Shown here: piece by piece, positions 8,916 to 17,572 of the stretch
Position numbering within the stretch: the stretch's first letter is position 1
Layout of the letters: each line of letters opens with the position of its first letter
From: CBDDBU01 sp965226045
GTDB taxonomy: Bacteria > Pseudomonadota > Alphaproteobacteria > VGEJ01
Assembly (NCBI GenBank): GCA_965226045.1
Contig: CBDDBU010000028.1
Span: 310,001-374,000 of the forward strand
Direction of reading: 5' to 3'
Length of the DNA stretch: 64,000 nucleotides
Position numbers and translations under genes: made by a program
Notes under the pieces: model-generated
Databases searched by the model: none
Seen by the model: only the letters and a program-made list of their open reading frames with translations
What the model was told of the DNA's origin: nothing

Positions 8916-10886
8916 ATGACCGATCAGGCAGTCGAGACGGTGGGCAAGCGCGGCGGCGAGGGCGAGCCGCCGACGGGCGAGAGTTTCGCCGACCTGCTCG
9001 ATGGCGCGTACGGAACTCAGGGCAACCTCGAAGGCACGGTCGTTCCAGGCACTGTGATCGCCATCGAAAATGACATGGCGGTTATCGACGTAGGCCTGAA
9101 ATCCGAAGGTCGAGTTGCGCTCAAGGAATTCTCTTCGGCCGGCGAAACCGGCGGCCTCAATGTTGGCGATCAGGTCGAGGTGTTCCTCGAACGGATGGAA
9201 AGCCGGACCGGCGAGGCGGTGCTGAGCCGTGAAAAGGCGCGCCGCGAGGAAGCGTGGGAAAAGCTCGAAAAGGCGTTCGAGACCAACGAGCGGGTGGAGG
9301 GCGTGATCTTTGGCCGCGTCAAGGGCGGCTTCACCGTCGACCTGTCAGGCGCCATCGCATTCCTGCCGGGCAGCCAGGTCGATGTGCGGCCCATGCGCGA
9401 CGTGTCGCCGCTGATAGGTCACGACGAACCGTTTCAGATACTCAAGATGGATCGCCGGCGCGGCAACATCGTGGTCTCGCGCCGCGCGGTGCTTGAGGAG
9501 GCGCGGGCCGAGGCGCGCGCGGAGATCGTCGCCAATCTGACCGAAGGCCAGGTCCTGGACGGCGTCGTCAAGAACATCACCGACTACGGCGCCTTCGTCG
9601 ATCTGGGCGGAATCGACGGCCTGCTGCACGTAACCGACATCGCCTGGCGGCGCACCAACCATCCGAGCGAAGTGCTCAACATCGGCCAGACGGTCAAGGT
9701 CCAAGTCATCCGGGTCAACTCCGAGACCCAGCGCATCTCGCTGGGGATGAAGCAGCTCGGCGCCGACCCGTGGGAAGGAGTCGAGCTCAAATACTCGGTC
9801 AGCGCCAAGTACACCGGGCGGGTCACCAACATCACCGATTACGGCGCCTTCGTGGAGCTAGAGCCCGGCGTCGAGGGCTTGGTCCACATCTCCGAGATGA
9901 GTTGGACCAAAAAGAACGTCCACCCGGGCAAGATCGTCTCGACCAGCGAGCGGGTCGAGGTCATGGTCCTTGATGTCGATCCGGTCAAGCGTCGCATCAG
10001 CCTCGGTCTCAAGCAGTGCATCGACAACCCGTGGGAGAGCTTCCTCGGCTTGCACAAGACCGACGATGTGGTTGAGGGACAGGTCAAGAGCATCACGGAG
10101 TTCGGCCTGTTCATTGGCCTCGATGGCGATGTCGACGGCATGGTCCATCTTTCCGATCTGAGCTGGGACGAGCCCGGGGAAGCGGCGGTCGCGCGCTACC
10201 AAAAGGGCGATACGGTCAAGGCAAAGGTGCTAGAGGTGAGCGTCGAACGCGAGCGGATCGGGCTCGGCGTCAAGCAACTCACCGAGGACCCCTTCGCTGC
10301 CACGCTCAACCTTCAGGTGGGCGGCACGGTCACGTGCACGGTGACCGGCATCAAGGAGACCGGCCTCGACGTCACGGTCGGCGAGGGCGTTCACGGCTTC
10401 GTGCGCCGCTCCGATCTCGCGCGCGATCGCTCCGAGCAACGGCCCGACCGCTTCGCCGCCGGCGATCGCGTCGATGCGCGCGTGATGAACGTGGATCGCG
10501 ACACGCGGCGGATCACGCTGTCGATCAAAGCGCTCGAAATCGCCGACGAAAAGAAGGCCATGGCCCAGTACGGCTCCTCCGACAGCGGCGCGAGCCTTGG
10601 CGACATTCTGGGTGCGGCGATGAATCGTCGCGCCGAGGCGGAGAGCGAGGCCGTGGACGACGGTGCGCCCCCCGAGGCCGAAGCTGCGGCGGTAGCGGCA
10701 ACCGAAGCAGAACCAGCAGCCGAGACCGAACCGGTTGCCGAGGCCGCGCCCGAGACCGAACCGGTTGCCGAGGCCGCGCCGGAGAGCGATGCTGAAGCGG
10801 CGGCCGAAGCTGAACCGGCGGACCAGGCTGAGGAGCCCGCGCCGCCGGCAGCGGTCGGCGGCGTCGGCGACGGTAAGTCCGACTAA
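8916..10886 (+). CDS. rpsA: 30S ribosomal protein S1
   Basis: The protein binds mRNA on the small ribosomal subunit and helps initiation. At 656 aa it is longer than the usual 560-570 because of its tail. Six S1 RNA-binding repeats are visible at about residues 40-105, 123-190, 209-275, 294-364, 381-450 and 468-535. Repeats three to five share 'ITDYGAFV' or 'ITEFGLFI' and 'GLVHISEMSW'-type ends. After residue ~570 follows an Ala/Glu/Pro tail with a perfectly duplicated ten-residue unit (ETEPVAEAAP). ATG 8916 (MTDQAVETVG) is preferred over in-frame upstream codons, which lack family similarity. Confidence 0.95.
   Translation: MTDQAVETVGKRGGEGEPPTGESFADLLDGAYGTQGNLEGTVVPGTVIAIENDMAVIDVGLKSEGRVALKEFSSAGETGGLNVGDQVEVFLERMESRTGEAVLSREKARREEAWEKLEKAFETNERVEGVIFGRVKGGFTVDLSGAIAFLPGSQVDVRPMRDVSPLIGHDEPFQILKMDRRRGNIVVSRRAVLEEARAEARAEIVANLTEGQVLDGVVKNITDYGAFVDLGGIDGLLHVTDIAWRRTNHPSEVLNIGQTVKVQVIRVNSETQRISLGMKQLGADPWEGVELKYSVSAKYTGRVTNITDYGAFVELEPGVEGLVHISEMSWTKKNVHPGKIVSTSERVEVMVLDVDPVKRRISLGLKQCIDNPWESFLGLHKTDDVVEGQVKSITEFGLFIGLDGDVDGMVHLSDLSWDEPGEAAVARYQKGDTVKAKVLEVSVERERIGLGVKQLTEDPFAATLNLQVGGTVTCTVTGIKETGLDVTVGEGVHGFVRRSDLARDRSEQRPDRFAAGDRVDARVMNVDRDTRRITLSIKALEIADEKKAMAQYGSSDSGASLGDILGAAMNRRAEAESEAVDDGAPPEAEAAAVAATEAEPAAETEPVAEAAPETEPVAEAAPESDAEAAAEAEPADQAEEPAPPAAVGGVGDGKSD
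10721..10780 (+). repeat. 30 bp tandem duplication in the rpsA tail
   Basis: Positions 10721-10750 and 10751-10780 are near-identical 30-base units, each beginning CGAGACCGAACCGGTTGCCG. They keep frame and duplicate a ten-residue acidic/alanine segment near the C-terminus of ribosomal protein S1. Confidence 0.9.
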
Positions 10887-10901
10887 GTCGCGTGAGCCGT
10901 G

Positions 10902-10921
10902 GCGGCCCGGTAGAGGGCCGC
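10902..10921 (+). terminator. Hairpin after rpsA
   Basis: A perfect 7 bp stem GCGGCCC / GGGCCGC with a six-base loop lies 16 bases after the rpsA stop. No T-run follows, so it may be an attenuating or RNA-stabilising hairpin between rpsA and sppA rather than a strong terminator. Confidence 0.35.
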
Positions 10922-10958
10922 GCGGCGGTCGTGGAGACCGCGCCGATGGGCCCACCTA

Positions 10959-11873
10959 ATGTCGCTCGACCTCGACACCATTCTCGATCGCCGTAAACTC
11001 AAACGGCAGCTCGCCTTGTGGCGCACCGTGGCCATTCTCGCCGGGCTCGCCGCGGTTGTCGTCGCGATCGCGCGATTTGGCGGGCTCGACCGTGAAGATC
11101 ACGTCGCCGAGCTTCATATCCGCGGCCTCATCGTCGACGATCCGGGGCTGCGCGCGACGCTCAGGGCGGTGGCCGAGGACGACACGGCGCTGGCGCTGAT
11201 CGTTCACATCGACAGCCCCGGCGGCACCACCGTGGGGGGCGAAGCGCTGTACGTGGCGCTGCGCGGACTGGCCGAGCGCAAACCCGTGGTGGCGGTGATC
11301 GGCACCCTCGGCGCCTCGGCTGGCTATCTCGTCGCGCTCGCCGCCGACCATATCGTCGGTCGTGGCTCTTCGCTCACTGGCTCGATCGGTGCGCTGCTGC
11401 AAACCGCCGACGTGAGCGCGCTACTGGACAATCTCGGTGTTCGGACCGAAGTCATTCGCAGCGCGCCGCTCAAGGGCCAACCCTCGCCGCTCGAACCGAT
11501 GAGCGAAGCGGCGCGGGCCTCGAGCCAGGCGGTGGTGAATGACGTTTATGACTGGTTCGTCGGGGTCGTCGCGGCGCGCCGCAGCATGAGCGTGGCGCAA
11601 GCGCGGGGCCTCGCCGATGGGCGCGTTTTCACCGGCCGCCAAGCACTGAGCGTCAATCTGATCGACGAGATCGGCGGCCCGCCTGCGGCGCGGAGCTGGC
11701 TCGAAGCCGAGCGCGGCGTCTCGCGAGAACTTCCCGGCCGTGACCTCGGGAGCGAGGAGGCGGGCAAGACCATCCTCCGAAGGATACTCGGCCTAGCCGA
11801 AAAAACATTGCTTTCTGAACGGCTTATGCTTGACGGGCTGATCTCGGTTTGGCACCTTGGTGGGCTCAGATAG
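10959..11873 (+). CDS. sppA: Signal peptide peptidase SppA (S49 family)
   Basis: The 304 aa membrane-bound serine protease degrades cleaved signal peptides. One N-terminal transmembrane helix (about residues 20-38) anchors it with the catalytic domain outside the cytoplasm. The S49 motifs 'IVHIDSPGGTTVGGEALY', the nucleophile S120 in 'GTLGASAGYLVALAAD' and the general base K172 in 'SAPLKGQPSPL' form the Ser-Lys dyad. The length fits the short single-domain SppA of alphaproteobacteria rather than the duplicated ~600 aa E. coli type. It lies between rpsA and ihfB, the conserved order. The stop codon is TAG. Confidence 0.92.
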   Translation: MSLDLDTILDRRKLKRQLALWRTVAILAGLAAVVVAIARFGGLDREDHVAELHIRGLIVDDPGLRATLRAVAEDDTALALIVHIDSPGGTTVGGEALYVALRGLAERKPVVAVIGTLGASAGYLVALAADHIVGRGSSLTGSIGALLQTADVSALLDNLGVRTEVIRSAPLKGQPSPLEPMSEAARASSQAVVNDVYDWFVGVVAARRSMSVAQARGLADGRVFTGRQALSVNLIDEIGGPPAARSWLEAERGVSRELPGRDLGSEEAGKTILRRILGLAEKTLLSERLMLDGLISVWHLGGLR

Positions 11874-11938
11874 GGTGCTGCGCGGTCGCCGGAGACGAGC
11901 GACGGCGCGGCCTTGGGGGCGGCGAGAGAACCGGATCG

Positions 11939-12259
11939 ATGGTCAAATCGGAACTGATCCTGCGCTTGGCGGAACTCAATCCGCACCTCTATCAACGCGA
12001 TATCGAACGCATCGTCTCGACTATCTTCGAGGAGATATCGGGCGCCCTCGCCCAGGGTCATCGCGTCGAGTTACGAGGTTTCGGGGCCTTCTCGGTCAAG
12101 CACCGGGCGGCGCGCGTCGCGCGCAACCCCCGCACCGGGGTGTCGGTACAGGTCGCCGACAAACACGTGCCGTTCTTCAAGTCCGGCAAGGAAGTGCGCG
12201 AGCGTCTCAACTCGGCTCCGGTCACCGAAGAGACGCGATCGCCTCACGCCACCGGTTGA
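11939..12259 (+). CDS. ihfB: Integration host factor subunit beta
   Basis: The 106 aa DNA-bending protein forms a heterodimer with IhfA and acts in recombination, replication and transcription. The sequence opens MVKSELILRLAELNPHL with the dimerising helices. It then has the DNA-arm motif 'ELRGFGAFSVKHR' and 'ARNPRTG', whose proline intercalates into the minor groove. The C-terminal 'FFKSGKEVRERLN' is typical. ATG 11939 gives the family N-terminus; an earlier in-frame start would add unrelated residues overlapping sppA. Confidence 0.95.
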   Translation: MVKSELILRLAELNPHLYQRDIERIVSTIFEEISGALAQGHRVELRGFGAFSVKHRAARVARNPRTGVSVQVADKHVPFFKSGKEVRERLNSAPVTEETRSPHATG

Positions 12260-12308
12260 ACGCGGCGCGCTCAGCCCGCCGTCAGCCGCTCATCGTCGGC
12301 CGTTCCTC

Positions 12309-12659
12309 ATGAAAGTGGTGTCCGGGATCGCCCTCGCGGCGCTCGCCGCCATCGTCGCGGCCTTCGCGGTCGCCAACCGCACGCCGGTACGTCTCAGCCT
12401 GGAACCCCTGGCCTACGAGGTGACGACGCCGGTTTTCGCGCTCGTCATCGCGGCGCTGTTCGTCGGCGCCCTGATCGGGCTCGGAGCCGCCTGGCTGGGC
12501 GGCGCTAAGCGGCGGCGGCGCTCGGCGGCGCTGCGACGCCGGCTCGCTGTGCTGGAACGACAACGCGAACAGGCGGGTGTTGCCACACGACGTCAGGCCC
12601 ACCCCGCCAATGACGGCTCCAACGTTCTAGGGGCGGGGCGGCCCGCGCACCGGTTCTAG
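12309..12659 (+). CDS. lapA: LapA-domain inner-membrane protein
   Basis: The 116 aa protein has two predicted transmembrane helices (about residues 5-22 and 40-63) and a basic cytoplasmic tail. 'AFAVANRTPVRLSLEPLAYE' is the typical LapA/DUF1049 segment: Asn-Arg after the first helix, then a short periplasmic strand. In enterobacteria LapA works with LapB in lipopolysaccharide assembly control; the role of alphaproteobacterial homologues is less clear. The ihfB-lapA adjacency is a common alphaproteobacterial arrangement. The last ~25 residues are not conserved-looking. Confidence 0.8.
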   Translation: MKVVSGIALAALAAIVAAFAVANRTPVRLSLEPLAYEVTTPVFALVIAALFVGALIGLGAAWLGGAKRRRRSAALRRRLAVLERQREQAGVATRRQAHPANDGSNVLGAGRPAHRF

Positions 12660-12712
12660 GGCCCAGCGCCCGCTAGACTCTCGCACCAAGCCCTACACAC
12701 GGGAGGAACCAG

Positions 12713-13173
12713 ATGGCGATGAACGCGAAGACCTTTGCCCTCGGCCGCAAGACCCGCTGGGACGTGATCGGGCACGACACCAAGGACGTCATCGAGGGCG
12801 CGACAGGCGCGGTTAACCGCGCCCAACAGGACTACGTCACCGAGTTCGCCTGGGGCGAGATATTCAATCGCCCCGGTCTCCCCAAAAAGACGCGGATTCT
12901 CTTGAATCTCGCCATTCTCACGGTCCTCGGCGAACGCGAGGATGGTATCGTGCTGATCGTCACCACGTACGCGGCGCGCTGCGCCTGGGCTGCACCCGCA
13001 CGGCCATCCGCGAGGCACTGCTGCAGGCCAGCACGTTCGCCGGCTTCAACAAGGTCTCGCTGGCCACCAACGCCGCCCACGAGGTGTTCGCCGAGGCCGA
13101 CGCCGCCCAAACCCAGAGCAAGCCCAAAACGCGAACCAAGACCAAGGCCCGGCCGCGCCGCAAAACCGGATGA
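12713..13173 (+). pseudogene. Carboxymuconolactone decarboxylase family protein, frameshifted
   Basis: The gene starts at ATG 12713 behind GGGAGGAACC. It encodes a 4-carboxymuconolactone decarboxylase/AhpD-like protein: 'NRAQQDYVTEFAWGEIFNRP' and 'GLPKKTRILLNLAILTVL' are typical. Near 12950 the frame slips by one base. The continuation 'HVRGALRLGCTRTAIREALL' and 'QASTFAGFNK', followed by a Lys/Thr-rich tail, is in the next frame and ends at TGA 13171-13173, overlapping the next gene by ATGA. The intact protein would be about 153 aa. The substrate is unknown; PcaC itself acts in protocatechuate breakdown. A single-base sequencing error is possible, since the rest looks well preserved. Confidence 0.7.
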
Positions 13174-14102
13174 GGTACGTCAGCGCCGAGGGCGTCCACG
13201 CGGCGCTCGACTACGCGAAATTGACGGCGCGCCTGGGCCAGGCGTTTCGCGGCGAGATGGAAATCCCGGTCCGCCATCACCATCCGGTGGCGACACCCGA
13301 TGGTCCGGAAAGCATGTTGCTGTTGATGCCAGCCTGGCGCACGGGCGGCAAGCTCGGCGTTAAGCTGGTCACGTTCTATCCGGGCAATCCGGCCCGTGGG
13401 CTGGCGACCATTCAAGGCGTCTACGTCGTCCTCGACGCAGCCACCGGGACACCCGAATTGGTGATGGACGGTGTCGCGCTGACGCTCCGGCGCACGGCCT
13501 GCGCCTCGGCGCTGGCCGCCAGTTATCTCGCGCGCGCCGACGCGGCCGTCATGGTGATGGTCGGGGCCGGCGCGCTGGCGCCGCATCTGGTCAAGGCCCA
13601 CGCCGCCGCTCGCCCGATTCGCCGCATCACGATCTGGAACCGCCACATCGAACGCGCGACCGCGCTCGCCGACTCCCTGCGCGGCGATGGTTTCGCCGCG
13701 ACCGCGAGCGAGGACCTGGAGGGCGCGGTTCGCGACGCCGATGTGATCTCGTGCGCGACCATGAGCGAGCGACCGCTGGTCCAGGGCGCCTGGCTCAAGC
13801 CCGGGGCGCATGTCGACCTGGTCGGCGGGTTCAAGCCGACCATGCGCGAGGTCGATGACGAGACCGTGCGGCGGGCGCGAATCTTCGTCGATACCCGCGC
13901 CGGCGCCAGCTCGGAGGCCGGCGACCTGGTTGATCCGATCTCGCGCGGCATCATCGGCGCGGACGCGATCCTCGCCGATTTGTTCGACCTGGCGCGCGGC
14001 TGGGGCGGGCGCGAAACCGCCGAGGAGGTGACGCTCTTCAAATCGGTGGGGACGGCGGTCGAGGATCTGGCCGCCGCCGAGTTGGTGCTGGAACAGGTCT
14101 GA
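13170..14102 (+). CDS. Ornithine cyclodeaminase / mu-crystallin family protein
   Basis: The 310 aa NAD(P)-dependent enzyme has the family N-terminal region (LTARLGQAFRGEMEIPVRHH, 'LVMDGVALTLRRTACASALAA') that places the substrate-binding Arg and Lys. A Rossmann segment 'VMVMVGAGALAPHLVKAHAA' lies around residues 127-146, and 'DVISCATMSERPLVQ' and 'GAHVDLVGGFKP' follow. Family members include ornithine cyclodeaminase, alanine dehydrogenase and delta1-pyrroline-2-carboxylate reductase; the last is plausible but cannot be decided here. The start overlaps the previous gene (ATGA), so the CMD-family gene, this one and the flavoprotein behind it look like one transcription unit of amino-acid or proline-analogue catabolism. 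Confidence 0.82.
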   Translation: MRYVSAEGVHAALDYAKLTARLGQAFRGEMEIPVRHHHPVATPDGPESMLLLMPAWRTGGKLGVKLVTFYPGNPARGLATIQGVYVVLDAATGTPELVMDGVALTLRRTACASALAASYLARADAAVMVMVGAGALAPHLVKAHAAARPIRRITIWNRHIERATALADSLRGDGFAATASEDLEGAVRDADVISCATMSERPLVQGAWLKPGAHVDLVGGFKPTMREVDDETVRRARIFVDTRAGASSEAGDLVDPISRGIIGADAILADLFDLARGWGGRETAEEVTLFKSVGTAVEDLAAAELVLEQV

Positions 14103-14113
14103 GGCGCAGCGCC

Positions 14114-15424
14114 TTGCCCCGCATCGCGCGCGCCGACGCCACGCCCGACGTCCACGGCCTGCACGACACGCTGTGGTACGCCACGGCCGCGCCAGCGCCG
14201 GAGACCACCCCGCTCGATGGCGACCGACGCGCTGACGTGGTGGTGGTGGGCGGCGGCTTCACGGGCTGCTCGACCGCCCTTCATCTCGCCCAGGACGGCG
14301 CCGATGTGGTGTTGCTGGAGGCCAACGAGATCGGCTGGGGCGGTTCGGGCCGCAATGCCGGCCTGTGCAACGCGGGGCTGTGGCTCGATCCGGACGACGT
14401 GGTCGCGCGGGTCGGCCAGCGTCACGGCCCCAACCTCGTGGCCGAGCTGGGCACGGCGCCGGAACTCGTCTTCGATCTCGTCCAACGCCACGACATCGAC
14501 TGCGATATCGAGCGCACCGGCGTCATGCGGGCGGCCTTCACGCCGGCTCATCTCAGGGCCCTCGAGGTCCACGCCCGCCAGTGGCAGTCGCGCGGCGCCA
14601 ACGTCGAGCTGATCGACCGGGCGGACGCCCGCGACATGTTGGGGACGGCGCGCTACCACGGCGCCATCGTCGATCACCGGAGCGCCACCATCCATCCCTT
14701 GAGCTATGCACGTGGCCTAGCCCGCGCGGCCCAGGCCGAGGGCGCGACGCTACACACCGGGACGCCGGCGCGAACGCTGGAGCGCGACGGCCAGGGCTGG
14801 CGGGTCGTCACGCCGGGCGGCACGATCCGGGCCGCGGCGGTGGTGCTCGCGACCAACGCCTATTCCGATGACATATGGCCCGGCTTGCGCCAGAGCACCA
14901 TTCCGATCGGCTGCTTCGCCTGCGCCACCAAGCCACTCGGCGAGAACATCGCGCGCACCGTGCTGCCGGCCGGCCGGGCCATGTACGACACTCAGCCGGC
15001 GATGTACTTCGCGCGGCTCGACGCCAAGCGCCGGCTGATCCTCGGCAGTCTCGGCTACATGCGAATCGACGATCTGGAGAACCGACGGGCCTGGCCCAAC
15101 CGGGTGCTGCGCTGGCTGTTCCCCCAGCTCGACGGGACCGAGTGGGAGCATCATTGGAGCGGGACCATCGGTTTCACCCCCGATCACATCCCGCGCCTGC
15201 ACGCGCCGGCGCCGGGCCTCCACGCCGTGCTCGGCTACAACGGGCGCGGCATCGCGCCAGGCACCTTTTTCGGCCGGGCCCTGGCCCGCTGGGTCGCCGG
15301 CGCCCCCGAAGCCGAGCTGCCGCTGCCGGTCGGTCCGGTGCGCCCGGTGGCGTTTCGCCGCACCCGCCAACTGCTGCACCAGACCGCGTTTCGCGCCTAC
15401 CTCCTGCGCAGCCTGCTCAGCTGA
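14114..15424 (+). CDS. FAD-dependent oxidoreductase (DAO family)
   Basis: The 436 aa flavoprotein has the nucleotide-binding 'VVVVGGGFTGCSTALHLAQ' near residue 42 and 'VLLEANEIGWGGSGRNAG'. The C-terminal FAD contacts are 'LGYNGRGIAPGTFFGRALA'. The overall pattern resembles gamma-glutamylputrescine oxidase and related amine/amino-acid oxidases, which oxidise secondary amines and pass electrons to oxygen or a carrier. It begins with TTG at 14114, 11 bases after the preceding gene. Downstream is a 250 bp gap before trpF, so it ends the inserted three-gene group. The exact substrate is not known. Confidence 0.8.
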   Translation: MPRIARADATPDVHGLHDTLWYATAAPAPETTPLDGDRRADVVVVGGGFTGCSTALHLAQDGADVVLLEANEIGWGGSGRNAGLCNAGLWLDPDDVVARVGQRHGPNLVAELGTAPELVFDLVQRHDIDCDIERTGVMRAAFTPAHLRALEVHARQWQSRGANVELIDRADARDMLGTARYHGAIVDHRSATIHPLSYARGLARAAQAEGATLHTGTPARTLERDGQGWRVVTPGGTIRAAAVVLATNAYSDDIWPGLRQSTIPIGCFACATKPLGENIARTVLPAGRAMYDTQPAMYFARLDAKRRLILGSLGYMRIDDLENRRAWPNRVLRWLFPQLDGTEWEHHWSGTIGFTPDHIPRLHAPAPGLHAVLGYNGRGIAPGTFFGRALARWVAGAPEAELPLPVGPVRPVAFRRTRQLLHQTAFRAYLLRSLLS

Positions 15425-15675
15425 GAACCCACCTCATTTTCTGAGAACGCCCCTCCCCCGACCGCCTTTCCACGCTGGGGAGGGGGAGTATGGCCAGAGT
15501 GAGTGCCGCCGCACCTTCCCTTCTCCGGCCGTGGGAGGGGGTTGGGGTGGGGTGGGGGGCCGAACGTGAGCACCGCTCGCTGGGGCCGACCGGGCGTGGC
15601 GGCGCCATGAGGCTTGGGCGCCCGCCTCTAAACCGCTATAACGCGCGCCTTCACGCACGCGGGAGAGACCACCTC
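15425..15675. other. Intergenic region with GC-rich palindromic sequence
   Basis: This 251 bp gap before trpF contains complementary C- and G-rich tracts: CCCTCCCCC near 15451, GGGGAGGGGGAG near 15477, then CCTTCCC...GGGAGGGGG near 15515-15541. It could form long imperfect hairpins, like dispersed intergenic palindromes in high-GC proteobacteria. I see no gene in it. A trpF promoter probably lies in its right half, but no clear boxes are visible. Confidence 0.45.
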
Positions 15676-16335
15676 ATGCCGGTCGAAGTCAAGATCTGCG
15701 GCCTCAGCACGACGCCCACGGTGGCCGCCGCGGTCGCGGGCGGTGCGCGTTACGTCGGCTTCGTGTTCTACCCGCCATCGGCCCGCAGCATTACCGCGCC
15801 CGAATTCGCGCGCCTCGCCGACGAGGTGCCGCGCGGGGTGACCAAAGTCGGCCTGTTCGTCGATGCGGAGGACGACTTCATCGCCGAGCAGCTGGCCGCG
15901 GCGCCGCTTGATTTGTTGCAGCTCCACGGCGCCGAATCGCCCGATCGCGTCGCGGCGATTCGCGAGCGCTTCGACATCCCCATCATGAAGGCGATCAAGA
16001 TCGCCGAGGCCGCTGACCTTTACGCGGCGCGGGCGTACGAAGCGGTCGCCGATCGGTTGCTGTTCGACGCCAAACCCCCTAAATCTATGCGATCGGCGCT
16101 GCCCGGCGGCAACGCGCTGGCCTTCGACTGGAGGCTGTTGCGCGGCGCGCGTTGGTCGCGACCGTGGATGCTCTCGGGTGGCCTTGATGCCGATAACGTC
16201 GCCGAGGCGGTCAGCGTGAGCGGCGCCACCGCCGTCGACGTGTCCTCGGGCGTCGAGAACGCGCCAGGGCGCAAGAACGCGTCGCGCATCGCCGCGTTCC
16301 TGAAGGCAGTAGCCCATATCCGGAACGAGCCATGA
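15676..16335 (+). CDS. trpF: Phosphoribosylanthranilate isomerase
   Basis: The 219 aa (beta/alpha)8-barrel enzyme of tryptophan synthesis converts phosphoribosylanthranilate to CdRP. It opens MPVEVKICGLSTTPTVAAAV: the catalytic Cys lies in 'KICGLS', the general acid Asp in 'LLFDAKPP', and the phosphate-binding 'MLSGGLDADNVAEAV' and 'AVDVSSGVENAPGRKN' follow. ATG 15676 follows GGGAGAG and gives the exact family start. It heads a run trpF-trpB-trpA-accD-folC with tiny gaps or overlaps, an alphaproteobacterial operon order. trpC, trpD and trpE are elsewhere. Confidence 0.95.
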   Translation: MPVEVKICGLSTTPTVAAAVAGGARYVGFVFYPPSARSITAPEFARLADEVPRGVTKVGLFVDAEDDFIAEQLAAAPLDLLQLHGAESPDRVAAIRERFDIPIMKAIKIAEAADLYAARAYEAVADRLLFDAKPPKSMRSALPGGNALAFDWRLLRGARWSRPWMLSGGLDADNVAEAVSVSGATAVDVSSGVENAPGRKNASRIAAFLKAVAHIRNEP

Positions 16336-16348
16336 TCCGGAACCAGCC

Positions 16349-17572
16349 ATGACCGGCCAAACGACCCAACCCAACACGTACCGTCTCGGCCCCGACGAGA
16401 ACGGCCGCTTCGGGATCCATGGCGGCCGCTTCGTCGCCGAGACGCTGATGCCGGTGGTTCTCGACCTGGAGACCGCCTATGAGGCGGCGAAACGCGACCC
16501 CGCCTTCGCTGCCCAGATCGAGAGCTACGCCAAGCATTACGTCGGCCGCCCAAGCCCGCTCTACCTCGCGCCGCGGCTGACCGAACACTTCGGCGGCGCC
16601 AAGATCTACTTCAAGCGCGACGAGCTCAACCACACCGGCTCGCACAAGATCAACAACTGCATCGGCCAGGTTCTGCTGGCCCGGCGCATGGGCAAGACGC
16701 GCATCATCGCCGAGACCGGGGCCGGCCAGCACGGCGTCGCGGCGGCCACCGTGGCGGCGCATTTCAACCTGCCGTGCGTCGTCTACATGGGCGAGGTCGA
16801 TGTCGAGCGCCAGAAACCCAACGTCTTCCGCATGAAGCTGTTGGGCGCCGAGGTGCGGCCAGTCAGCTCGGGCTCGCGTACGCTGAAGGACGCCCTCAAC
16901 GAGGCATTGCGCGACTGGGTCACCAACGTCGCCGACACCTTCTACATCATCGGCACGGTGGCCGGCCCCCACCCCTATCCCGAGATGGTGCGCGACTTCC
17001 AATCGGTGATCGGGATCGAGGCGCGCGAGCAGATGATGGAGGCGGAGGGCCGCCTGCCCGACACCGTGATCGCCTGCATCGGCGGCGGCTCGAACGCGAT
17101 GGGCCTGTTCTACCCGTTCCTCGACGATGACGCGGTCGAACTGGTTGGCGTCGAGGCGGCCGGCCGCGGCATCGACAGCGGCGCGCACGCGGCCACCATC
17201 ACGGCCGGCTCACCCGGCGTGCTGCACGGCAACCGCACCTATCTGCTTCAGGACGGCGACGGACAGATCAAGGAGGCGCACTCGATCTCGGCCGGGCTCG
17301 ACTATCCCGGCGTCGGTCCCGAGCACGCCTGGCTCGCCGACACCGGCCGCGTGCGCTATGTCGCGGCCCGCGATGACGAGGCGCTCGCGGCCTTCCGCAT
17401 GTGCAGCCGTCTCGAAGGCATCATCCCAGCGCTTGAACCCGCCCACGCGCTCGCCCATGTCGCCACGATCGCCGGTGGACTGCCCAAGGACCACATCATC
17501 TTGATGAACATGTGCGGGCGCGGCGACAAGGACATCTTCACCGTCGCCGAGGCGCTCGGGGACAACCTGTGA
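16349..17572 (+). CDS. trpB: Tryptophan synthase beta subunit
   Basis: The 407 aa PLP enzyme condenses indole (channelled from TrpA) with serine. The pyridoxal-binding lysine is K100 in 'HTGSHKINNCIGQ', followed by 'AETGAGQHGVAAATVAA', which carries the catalytic Glu. The phosphate-binding 'CIGGGSNAMGLFYPF' and the C-terminal 'CGRGDKDIFTVAE' are also present. The stop overlaps the trpA start by four bases (GTGA), so synthesis of the two subunits is likely coupled. Confidence 0.96.
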   Translation: MTGQTTQPNTYRLGPDENGRFGIHGGRFVAETLMPVVLDLETAYEAAKRDPAFAAQIESYAKHYVGRPSPLYLAPRLTEHFGGAKIYFKRDELNHTGSHKINNCIGQVLLARRMGKTRIIAETGAGQHGVAAATVAAHFNLPCVVYMGEVDVERQKPNVFRMKLLGAEVRPVSSGSRTLKDALNEALRDWVTNVADTFYIIGTVAGPHPYPEMVRDFQSVIGIEAREQMMEAEGRLPDTVIACIGGGSNAMGLFYPFLDDDAVELVGVEAAGRGIDSGAHAATITAGSPGVLHGNRTYLLQDGDGQIKEAHSISAGLDYPGVGPEHAWLADTGRVRYVAARDDEALAAFRMCSRLEGIIPALEPAHALAHVATIAGGLPKDHIILMNMCGRGDKDIFTVAEALGDNL

